From Chloroflexota bacterium (GTDB lineage Bacteria; Chloroflexota; Dehalococcoidia; Dehalococcoidales; Fen-1064): 5,706 nt of DNA. How positions within the stretch are numbered: the stretch's first letter is position 1; every line of letters starts with the position of its first letter. Below, one piece after another: positions 1-5,706 of the stretch. A program made the translations under genes and the position numbers. The notes under the pieces are model-generated. The model was not told where the DNA came from, searched no databases, and saw nothing but the letters and a program-made list of their open reading frames with translations. The DNA is taken from contig JAPLHG010000023.1 in the NCBI GenBank assembly GCA_026389745.1, positions 1-5,706 on the forward strand. The letters run 5' to 3'.

Positions 1-144
1 CTGAGGTTAGAGTCTAAACTCACCAAGAGTGGTATTTCATTGTTGGCTCCATCGAAGCTAGCGCCCCGACTTCAAAGCCTCCCACCTATGCTACACATGC
101 TAAGTTCAGACCCAGTGCCAGGCTATAGTAAAGCTCCACGGGGT

Positions 145-154
145 CTTTTTGTCC
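145..154 (-). other. 23S macrolide-binding / peptidyl-transferase segment (E. coli A2058-A2059 equivalent)
   Basis: The minus strand reads GGACAAAAAGACCCC here. Aligned by eye to the E. coli GGACGGAAAGACCCC segment, position 148 corresponds to A2058 and 147 to A2059. Both carry the drug-sensitive adenine. The two bases corresponding to 2056 and 2057 (150 and 149) are A rather than the E. coli G. A2057 occurs naturally in several bacterial groups, and G2057A has been linked to low-level erythromycin or chloramphenicol effects. Its partner, position 2611, is outside the window. Confidence 0.75.
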
Positions 155-266
155 TGTTGCGGGAAACCCGCATCTTCACGGGTACTTCAATTTCGCCGAG
201 CCCCTCGTTGAGACAGCGCCCCAGTTGTTACACCATTCGTGCGGGTCGGAACTTACCCGACAAGGG

Positions 267-309
<43 letters not shown>

Positions 310-1086
310 TGGGGCTTCGGTTCACAGCTTCGTCTTACGACTAACCACTCCCCTTAACCTTCCGGCACTGGGCAGGTATCAGCCCCTATACTTCAGCTTA
401 CGCTTTCGCAGAGACCTGTGTTTTTGTTAAACAGTCATTTGGGCCCGTTTAATGCTGCCACGGTGTTAATCGTGGCGCCGCTTTTCCCTAAGTTACGGGG
501 CTAAATTGCCGAGTTCCTTAACGAGGGTTTTCTCGAACACCTTGGGACTCTCATCCCCACCTACCAGAGTCGGTTTGCGGTACGGGCGCTCTACTTCAAC
601 GGCAACGAGGATTTTCTAGACGGCATGGGTTCAGTTGAATTATCTCGGGTCTCCCCTCAATTTCCCTCCACCTTCAGCTATAACATCCGGAGTGGATTTG
701 CCTGCCCCGGCATTGCCTGGAGTGGAGGACACACCATGTCCAATAGGTATGCTCAGCCTACCCTCCCGTGTTCCCCCTTTGCCTCTATAGAAGCGGTACG
801 GGAATAATAACCCGTTGTCCATCGCCTACGCCTCTCGGCCTCGGCTTAGGCCCGACTAACCCTACGCGGATTAACCTTCCGTAGGAAACCTTAGGTTTTC
901 GGTGGACGTGTTTCTCACACGCCTTTCGCTACTCATGCCAGCATTCTCACTTCCCGTCGCTCCACCATTCCTCACGGAATAGCTTCCTGGCGCGGGAACG
1001 CTCCCCTACCCTTCCTGACGAATCAGAAAGCCATAGCTTCGGTGACGAGCTTGAGCCCCGTTGAATTGTCGGCGCAACACCACTCA

Positions 1087-1145
<59 letters not shown>

Positions 1146-2332
1146 GTCTGGGCGGTATTACTTCCTTTCACACTTAGCTCGTTCTTTGGGACCTTAGCTG
1201 ATGGTCTGGGCTGTTTCCCTCTCGACCATGGAGCTTATCCCCCACAGTCTCACTCCCAGACTTGGACTAATGGCATTCATGGTTTGGTTGAAGTTGGTAG
1301 GATACTATCCCCCTAATTCATCCAGAGCCTTACCTCCATTAGTAAACATCTGGGGCTGTACCTCAATACATTTCGGGGAGAACCAGCTATTTCCGGGTTC
1401 GTTTGGCATATCACCCCTATCCACAGTTCATCCCATAGCTTTGCAACGCTAAAGGGTTCGAGCCTCCACTCCGATTTTACCAGAGCTTCACTCTGACCAT
1501 GGATAGCTCACCCGGCTTCGGGTCTAATCCGTGCGACTATAAACGCCCTATTCAGACTCGCTTTCGCTTTGGCTCCGCAACTAAAGTTGCTTAACCAGCC
1601 GTACAGATTAAGTCACTGGCTCATTCTTCAATAGGCACGCCATCATCCTTCCGAAGAAGGACTCTGACTGCTTGGTGGCACACGGTTTCAGTTCTATTTC
1701 ACTCCCCTCCCGGGGTGCTTTTCACCTTTCCCTCACGGTACTAGTTCGCTATCGGTCATCAAGAGTATTTAGCCTTGCTCTGTGGGCAGAGCTGGTTCCC
1801 ACGGGGTTTCTCGTGCCCCGTGGTACTTAAGAACAAGTTCAGGAGCCTTCCCCTTTTGACTACGGGACTGTCACCTTCTGTGGTGGCCTTTTCCAAAGAC
1901 CTTCGTCTAGGGTACGGTTGGTAACTCCTCGACCTATTTCAGGTTCGGTCAGAACTGTCTTACAACACCGCATTAGCATAGGTCCTGAAACCACTAAGCT
2001 AAATGCGGTTTAGGCTGTTCCCCGTTCGTTCGCCACTACTGAGGGAATATCTATCTTTTCCTCAGGGTACTAAGATGTTTCAGTTCCCCTGGTTATCTCC
2101 ACCCAGCTTATGTGTTCAGCTGGGGGTATCCCGATTTTATCGGGATGGGTTGCCCCATTCGGGAATCCCCGGCTAGGCTTGCTAGACAGCTCGCCGAGGC
2201 TTATCGCAGTCTTGCCACGCCCTTCATCGCCCCTTGATGCCAAGGCATCCACCGTGCGCCTTATTTGCTTGACCTGCTTCAAACTTGATACTAACTCGCT
2301 ATTCAGTTGTTAATGTACAGGGCAAACTTAAA

Positions 2333-2359
2333 GCGGCTTGGTGATTCACACCAAGCCGC
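2333..2359 (-). other. Perfect 11-bp hairpin in the pre-23S leader
   Basis: GCGGCTTGGTG at 2333-2343 is exactly complementary to CACCAAGCCGC at 2349-2359, with a 5-nt loop. It lies between the predicted 23S promoter and the mature 5' end, about 60 nt upstream of the latter. On the transcribed strand the stem is followed only by TTTAAGTTT, too weak a U-tract for a convincing terminator, and termination here would block rRNA synthesis. More likely roles are a precursor-rRNA processing or folding element, or a partial attenuator. The structure is seen directly; the role is inferred. Confidence 0.6.
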
Positions 2360-2433
2360 CTGGCTGGCCTAACCACCAATTCGCTTTGCTTAAATATTAC
2401 CCTTTATCATCATAGTCTTCCTATGCAAGCTAG

Positions 2434-2463
2434 ACTATAACATATCCATTTAGGCACTGTCAA
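2434..2463 (-). promoter_or_regulatory. Promoter of the 23S rRNA gene
   Basis: On the minus strand there is a consensus -35 TTGACA (2458-2463), an 18-nt spacer and a -10 TATAGT (2434-2439, 5 of 6). Read as TTATAG at 2435-2440, the spacer is 17 nt. The DNA just upstream of the -35 is AT-rich, as expected for an UP element. Transcription should start near 2426, giving a leader of about 150 nt before the 23S 5' end. This is the best promoter match in the window and it points straight at the rRNA gene. Confidence 0.8.
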
Positions 2464-2499
2464 TAGATACTTTATCGAGTCTATCAGGCTGGGAGAGGC

Positions 2500-2528
2500 T
2501 TAATAAATATTTTTGAGTGTGATATAAT
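2500..2528 (+). promoter_or_regulatory. Promoter of tRNA-Ala
   Basis: A perfect -10 TATAAT at 2523-2528 is preceded, after a 17-nt spacer, by TTAATA at 2500-2505, which matches the -35 consensus at four of six positions. Transcription should start near 2535, leaving only about six nucleotides of leader before the mature tRNA 5' end at 2541. It is divergent from the 23S promoter, with 36 bp between the two -35 boxes. Confidence 0.75.
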
Positions 2529-2540
2529 GGCTAACGTAAT

Positions 2541-2616
2541 GGGGATATAGCTCAGCTGGGAGAGCGCTGCGTTCGCATCGCAGAGATCGGGGGTTCGAAT
2601 CCCCCTATCTCCACCA
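2541..2616 (+). tRNA. tRNA-Ala, anticodon CGC
   Basis: A 76-nt cloverleaf folds cleanly. The acceptor GGGGATA pairs with TATCTCC, the D-stem is GCTC/GAGC, the anticodon stem is CTGCG/CGCAG with loop TTCGCAT, the variable loop is AGATC, and the T-stem GGGGG/CCCCC encloses TTCGAAT. The discriminator is A73 and the CCA end is encoded. The anticodon CGC (2574-2576) reads the alanine codon GCG. The acceptor stem carries the G3:U70 wobble pair, the classic identity element for alanyl-tRNA synthetase, which independently supports alanine. The gene stands alone, transcribed away from the 23S gene and towards the convergent mannosyltransferase gene. No obvious U-tailed terminator follows it. Confidence 0.98.
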
Positions 2617-2676
2617 AAAGGGAGATATCTAGAAGACTCTCTCAGTACCTTGCGCGGGGGGGGCTCGGCATCTCTA

Positions 2677-3870
2677 TTAAAAGAGCGGTGTCCCCCACCA
2701 GTAAGATAAGGGCGAAAGAATGACGAATGCGGCAATATGGATTAGCAGGAAAACTCCCACTACCGATATGGCTACCCATCTAAGTTTCCCTGCTCTCCTT
2801 ATCTCCCATACACGCACAAGTTGAGAGAGCCCCATTCCTAATCCGATGCAAATAGCTCCTATGGTGGGGTAAATATAGTACGGATAGGTGATTCTATCCG
2901 TGATTAGAACTGCGGGCATCCACAGCAGGTAAGTACTGGCGAACCATAAGAGCCCGAAAAGTCCGGCCTCGTTACGCCTTATTGCTTTGGCGAGCATATA
3001 AATTACGCTCGGAACAATTAATATTAAAACACTGTAACTAATTACTCCAAGGTAATTAGGCTGAAATGTGTAAGGAGTGAGGTCAAGTCTGAATATCCAC
3101 TCTATCGGTCGCTGGGCATAAGGAGTAGTAGCGGAAAGATTGGCAAAGGTCAGGGTGCTGTCTTGTTTCAACATGTACAATATCCGCTCAAGAGGGTTGG
3201 TAAGCCTTCCGAAGGTGACAAAATCAAACAGCGGCATCAAGAACACAAATGAGATCGGAGCGAAGACAACTAATCCAACGAATTCCCAAAGGCGGTCTCG
3301 TCTGACTATCAGCCAGTGCAGCAATATAGCGAAAATTGCCAGAGCGCCATTGAGCTTAGCTAAAGCGCTAAGACCCACCGCCACCCCGGCCAAGGGATAA
3401 TTACCTCTAAGGTATAACCAGAAAGCTAATAATGTAAATGTCAAGCAAGGCACATCCAACATTGCCATGCCGGAAAAAGTAAAAGTCAGATTCTCGAAAG
3501 CCAGCAGGAAAGTAGCCAGGAATGATGCTCTCCTGGACATCGATAACTGACGGCAGATGAGATATAAAAGAACAATGCTGATAACTCCTAATATTACAGG
3601 GAAAAACCGCCATCCGAGAGGATTATCACCAAATAGGAACATCCCCGCTACTATGAAGTCTTTGCTTAGTGTGGGATGCTCGGGACGAATATCCCCTTTC
3701 CCATCAAGAATGGACCTGGCATCATTTATGTAATGAGCTTCATCAAACACTGGTTTGTCAGGTAGCATGATGATGCTAAGGTGCATCGCCAGTACAATTA
3801 CTACCAGCAGGCATAGCCAGGTATACTCCCATTCGCCGAGCCATTTTAGCAGTCGTCTTACCTTTCTCAT
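2677..3870 (-). CDS. GT39-type polyprenyl-phosphate-mannose-protein mannosyltransferase (PMT family)
   Basis: Polytopic GT-C-fold glycosyltransferase resembling protein O-mannosyltransferases. These take a sugar from polyprenyl- or dolichyl-phosphate and attach it to Ser/Thr of proteins on the outer face of the membrane. Numbered from the ATG at 3870 (397 aa), TM1 spans about 16-36. The first external loop carries FDEAHY (D43 E44), the catalytic Asp-Glu signature, and then EHPTLSK (64-70), the family's HPxLxK-like motif. Further on are MLDVP (137-141), the LSALAKLNG segment near 167-175, and YPYYIYP (329-335) before a late membrane helix. About ten hydrophobic segments are visible. There is no MIR domain, and the chain is shorter than typical actinobacterial or yeast PMTs (500-800 aa). 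A GTG at 3876 would add two residues. I prefer the ATG because a weak TGGA lies 7 nt before it, whereas it abuts the GTG. The gene follows the GT2-GtrA gene after 88 nt on the same strand. The acceptor is unknown; a lipid or glycan acceptor is possible. Confidence 0.85.
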   Translation of the reverse strand: MRKVRRLLKWLGEWEYTWLCLLVVIVLAMHLSIIMLPDKPVFDEAHYINDARSILDGKGDIRPEHPTLSKDFIVAGMFLFGDNPLGWRFFPVILGVISIVLLYLICRQLSMSRRASFLATFLLAFENLTFTFSGMAMLDVPCLTFTLLAFWLYLRGNYPLAGVAVGLSALAKLNGALAIFAILLHWLIVRRDRLWEFVGLVVFAPISFVFLMPLFDFVTFGRLTNPLERILYMLKQDSTLTFANLSATTPYAQRPIEWIFRLDLTPYTFQPNYLGVISYSVLILIVPSVIYMLAKAIRRNEAGLFGLLWFASTYLLWMPAVLITDRITYPYYIYPTIGAICIGLGMGLSQLVRVWEIRRAGKLRWVAISVVGVFLLIHIAAFVILSPLSYWWGTPLF

Positions 3871-3929
3871 TTCCACGTCCAGTATAAATTAACCGGGCAA
3901 TTCCCCGATGCAGACAAAGCTATTCCGTG

Positions 3930-3947
3930 CCACAAAACACCTTGTGG
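3930..3947 (-). repeat. Small inverted repeat between the two glycosyltransferase genes
   Basis: CCACAA at 3930-3935 pairs with TTGTGG at 3942-3947 around a 6-nt loop, starting 12 nt after the GT2-GtrA stop codon. On the minus strand no T-tract follows, so it does not look like an intrinsic terminator. It may be an intercistronic mRNA hairpin or chance. The rest of the 88-nt gap shows no strong promoter. Confidence 0.4.
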
Positions 3948-3958
3948 TAAATGTTACT

Positions 3959-5047
3959 CTACTTTGTCGAGATTTCTGACCAAACCCATCTCCTTGCTAT
4001 TACGTATCTAATAATAAACACAACTAGTATCGCAAGCGCCGCAGCGGGTACGGGGGCTAACTTCCCGTAGTTTACCAGGAGATACAGGAATCCCAGGTCG
4101 AGGAGTAGCGTCCCAATTCCCATAGACATGTAGCGGCCGAAGCCACGTTGATGCTCCACCCAACCCTTGAACGTCCAGGCTCGATTCATCAGGTAATTGC
4201 TTGTGATTGCAATAAGAGATGAGACTACAAAGGGCGGGAGGTAGTAGGGTTTTCCTACCTGACTGAACTCAAATGCCTTGAGGAGTGGCAGCAGCGTGAG
4301 AAGACTGTATAATGATATGTTTATCACGTAACCGATTCCGCCCACTACCATGAAGTTCATGATTCGGAACTTATCAAAATAAAGACGCACTAACTGTTGA
4401 AGGTATTGCCAGATTATGCGTTTTGATAACTTTGAAGAGCCGTGAGCACGCGCCACAAAAATGTATGGAACCTCCGTCACTGAGCTGACGTGACTGCGTA
4501 CCATGATTTCGAGTCCTATCTTCCATCCGAGAGGATTTAGCAATGCGGGGTCTACAGCTACCCGCCTGAAGCCGAAGAAGCCGCTCATCCGGTCTTTTAC
4601 TCTGGGTGCCAAGGGCAGTGCTAGCAGATTAGCAACAAGAGACACTAATCTTCTGGGAAGCGTCCACTTTCCGGGGCTCCCGCCCTTGCAGTAGCGAGAG
4701 GCTACTACGAAATCATAGCTCTCTAAGGCTTTGAGCATGTTAGGCAGAGCTTCAGGTGGGTGTTGCAGGTCAGCATCCATCACTACCACAACCTCGCCAC
4801 TCACGTGAGTAAGTCCATCAACAACTGCGGATGCCAATCCCCTTTTGTCTTTGCGAACAACTACTTTCACCGTGTATTTACTGCATAAAGTCTTTGCGAG
4901 CTCAGCAGTGCCATCTTTACTATTATCATCAACAAAAACAATCTCGTAGTTGTGGCTGGATAGACTCCTGTGTATCCTCTCAACCAGAGGGGTAATATTA
5001 TCTCTCTCATTATAGGTAGGGATTATGATAGAGACAGTCTTATCCAT
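3959..5047 (-). CDS. Polyprenyl-phosphate mannose synthase: GT2 domain fused to a GtrA-like membrane domain
   Basis: Predicted to transfer mannose (or another hexose) from a nucleotide sugar to a polyprenyl phosphate at the cytoplasmic face, with the membrane domain anchoring the enzyme or helping the lipid-linked sugar cross the bilayer. The N-terminal GT2 (GT-A) domain, about 1-225, has PTYNE (10-14), VDDNSKDGT (39-47), the metal-binding DAD (91-93) followed by LQHPPE, SRYCKGG (117-123), the DRMSGFFGFRR acceptor-loop motif (152-162), GWKIGLE (174-180) and SKLS (205-208). All match dolichol-phosphate mannose synthases. The C-terminal GtrA domain, about 229-358, has four membrane helices (near 230-252, 270-288, 304-325, 331-350) and the typical NYLMNRAWTF segment (284-293). 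At 362 aa it resembles the archaeal Pyrococcus-type DPM synthase in architecture. An AGGAG 10 nt before the ATG supports the start. The downstream GT39 gene is the natural user of its product. Sugar specificity cannot be read from sequence; glucose is an alternative. Confidence 0.9.
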   Translation of the reverse strand: MDKTVSIIIPTYNERDNITPLVERIHRSLSSHNYEIVFVDDNSKDGTAELAKTLCSKYTVKVVVRKDKRGLASAVVDGLTHVSGEVVVVMDADLQHPPEALPNMLKALESYDFVVASRYCKGGSPGKWTLPRRLVSLVANLLALPLAPRVKDRMSGFFGFRRVAVDPALLNPLGWKIGLEIMVRSHVSSVTEVPYIFVARAHGSSKLSKRIIWQYLQQLVRLYFDKFRIMNFMVVGGIGYVINISLYSLLTLLPLLKAFEFSQVGKPYYLPPFVVSSLIAITSNYLMNRAWTFKGWVEHQRGFGRYMSMGIGTLLLDLGFLYLLVNYGKLAPVPAAALAILVVFIIRYVIARRWVWSEISTK

Positions 5048-5057
5048 CGGATAGCCA

Positions 5058-5062
5058 CTCCT
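5058..5062 (-). promoter_or_regulatory. Ribosome binding site of the GT2-GtrA gene
   Basis: AGGAG on the minus strand lies 10 nt before the ATG at 5047. It is the only clear Shine-Dalgarno sequence among the starts in the window and fixes this start codon. Confidence 0.75.
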
Positions 5063-5085
5063 AGCAAATACTGGGAATTAATTGT

Positions 5086-5102
5086 TCGCAATCAGCTTGC
5101 GA
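5086..5102. repeat. Inverted repeat upstream of GT2-GtrA (possible operator or leader hairpin)
   Basis: TCGCAA at 5086-5091 and TTGCGA at 5097-5102 form a perfect 6-bp inverted repeat with a 5-nt centre. It is flanked by two copies of AATTGT in direct orientation. It sits 39-55 bp upstream of the GT2-GtrA start codon, between a TACAAT -10-like box and the ribosome binding site, where an operator or 5'-UTR hairpin would lie. No matching regulator is visible in the window. Confidence 0.4.
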
Positions 5103-5108
5103 TGATAA

Positions 5109-5114
5109 TTGTAT
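5109..5114 (-). promoter_or_regulatory. Possible -10 box for the GT2-GtrA transcription unit
   Basis: The minus strand reads TACAAT (5 of 6 to the -10 consensus) within TGATACAATTATC, about 62 bp before the start codon. No recognisable -35 stands at the right distance, so this is only a candidate. If real, the 23S-proximal GT2-GtrA and GT39 genes would form a two-gene unit separate from the ATPase. Confidence 0.3.
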
Positions 5115-5133
5115 CACATCAAAGAAAAATCGC

Positions 5134-5172
5134 CACATTTATTGGAGGATGAGACTGCTTGTCTCCAATGTG
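5134..5172 (-). terminator. Probable rho-independent terminator after the P-type ATPase gene
   Basis: Ten bases after the ATPase stop codon the transcript can fold. TTGGAG and CTCCAA (5163-5168 with 5142-5147) pair, extended by TGTG/CACA at the base, and an alternative inner stem GTCTC/GAGAC uses the same region. A GCGATTTTTC tract follows on the minus strand. The stem is interrupted and the T-run starts a few bases late, so it is a moderate candidate. It would separate the ATPase from the downstream glycosyltransferase genes. Confidence 0.45.
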
Positions 5173-5181
5173 AGCATTTTG

Positions 5182-5706
5182 CTAACTGCCTACTGGATGC
5201 TTTGCGCCCCTTTTATTCTTATGTCGGCTGAAGTACTTAAAAACCTCGAACCATAAAATACTACCAATCCCGGCCACCAAACAAATCAACCAGTCATTAG
5301 GATGCAGGATGTTGAAGCGGAACAGGTTCCTCAAGAACGGGACATAAACAACCAGAACCAGAAAGACTGGGACGGAAATCAATATCCACCGTAAGGCGGC
5401 ATTTTTTGAGCGCAAACTGCCCACTATGGTATTTGACCATGTACGGTTGGTAAGTATCAGACCCAGATTAGCAATGACAAGAGTAACAAACATCAGAGTA
5501 CGCGCTTCCAGTTCACCTCGCCCTTGCTGAATATTAAAGCCATAAATCGCCAGAGTAACAGCCAGAACCACAAAGCCCTGGAGTAGGCTCATACCAACCA
5601 CCCTTCGCCCGAAAAGCGGCTCTTTCTGGTTACGCGGTGGACGCCGCATCACATCAACTTCTTCCTGTTCATTTTCAAAGACAATTGAGCAAGCCGGGTC
5701 AATAAT
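5182..5706 (-). CDS. P-type cation-transporting ATPase, C-terminal 174 residues (5' end outside window)
   Basis: The frame is open to the right edge, so the gene is partial. The translated fragment begins IIDPACSIVFENEQEEVDVMRRPPR, the hallmark M6-M7 loop of bacterial PacL/SERCA-like (P2-type) cation pumps. The last four membrane helices follow: M7 near VVGMSLLQGFVVLAVTLAIY, M8 in LMFVTLVIANLGLILTNR, M9 in ILISVPVFLVLVVYVPFL, and M10 in WLICLVAGIGSILWFEVFKYF. A basic tail then ends in SRHKNKRGAKHPVGS. The phosphorylation site (DKTG), the nucleotide-binding domain and the ion-coordinating residues of M4-M6 lie outside the window, so the ion (Ca2+ is common in this group) cannot be assigned. 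An internal GTG-ATG just before RRPPR is not a real start, because the conserved motif continues upstream of it. Confidence 0.92.
   Translation of the reverse strand: MIDPACSIVFENEQEEVDVMRRPPRNQKEPLFGRRVVGMSLLQGFVVLAVTLAIYGFNIQQGRGELEARTLMFVTLVIANLGLILTNRTWSNTIVGSLRSKNAALRWILISVPVFLVLVVYVPFLRNLFRFNILHPNDWLICLVAGIGSILWFEVFKYFSRHKNKRGAKHPVGS

Noticed and set aside
1736..2274. Possible intron or intervening sequence in the 5' part of 23S, which is about 80 nt longer than in E. coli
   Set aside because: The extra length is in variable helices that are also longer in Gram-positive 23S rRNAs. Flanking conserved blocks are in order, and no large unrelated insert is visible.
2333..2360. Leader hairpin as an intrinsic terminator
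   Set aside because: It lies between a strong promoter and the rRNA gene and lacks a continuous U-tract, so constitutive termination is implausible.
2541..2630. tRNA-Ala as an integration (att) site of a mobile element
   Set aside because: No integrase, and no repeat of the tRNA 3' end in direct orientation, is present in the window. The nearby GGAGATA is an inverted, 7-nt match only.
2484..2735. 83-codon minus-strand reading frame containing GDRGIRTPDLCDANAALSQLSYIP
   Set aside because: This peptide is the antisense translation of the tRNA-Ala gene, a well-known source of false protein annotations.
3140..3400. 86-codon plus-strand reading frame inside the mannosyltransferase gene
   Set aside because: It is the antisense shadow of a well-supported membrane protein gene, with no family resemblance and no ribosome binding site.
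3407..3613. 68-codon minus-strand reading frame inside the mannosyltransferase gene
   Set aside because: It is an out-of-frame shadow on the same strand; the main frame carries the conserved motifs through this region.
4503..5152. Two plus-strand frames of 60-63 codons over the GT2-GtrA gene and its upstream region
   Set aside because: They are antisense to the conserved GT2 catalytic domain and its leader and lack any sign of coding.

Overview
The window is bacterial, with mid-range GC. The left 40% is the 5' three-quarters of a 23S rRNA gene on the minus strand; the gene runs off the left edge, so its 3' end and any 5S gene are not visible. A compact regulatory region follows, with two divergent sigma-70-type promoters: one reads leftward into the 23S gene, the other rightward into a tRNA-Ala(CGC) gene. 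The right 53% holds three minus-strand protein genes: a short GT39-type protein mannosyltransferase, a GT2-GtrA fusion of polyprenyl-phosphate-mannose synthase type, and the C-terminal end of a P-type cation-transporting ATPase that runs off the right edge.

Organism: the 23S gene has its own promoter and no 16S gene within at least 3.4 kb upstream, so it is not part of a classical 16S-23S-5S operon. Unlinked 16S and 23S-5S genes are known in Dehalococcoides and relatives (Chloroflexota), among other lineages. Together with the GC level and the lipid-linked mannosylation genes, a Dehalococcoidia-like bacterium is my best guess. This is inference, not proof.

Layout: 1-2274 23S rRNA (-); 2275-2433 transcribed leader with a strong hairpin; 2434-2463 23S promoter (-); 2500-2528 tRNA promoter (+); 2541-2616 tRNA-Ala (+); 2617-2676 short convergent spacer with a G8 tract; 2677-3870 GT39 mannosyltransferase (-); 3959-5047 GT2-GtrA (-); 5048-5181 intergenic region with a probable terminator, an inverted repeat and a ribosome binding site; 5182-5706 partial P-type ATPase (-).

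How the genes work together: the GT2-GtrA protein should load mannose (or a similar sugar) from a nucleotide donor onto a polyprenyl phosphate and help present the lipid-linked sugar across the membrane. The adjacent GT39 protein is the class of enzyme that moves such a sugar to an acceptor on the outer face, usually Ser/Thr of exported proteins. The pair reads as a minimal envelope or protein O-mannosylation cassette. The ATPase is probably a separate transcription unit. I found no mobile element, CRISPR array or clearly novel multi-gene system; the most notable features are the stand-alone 23S promoter region and the mannosylation pair.
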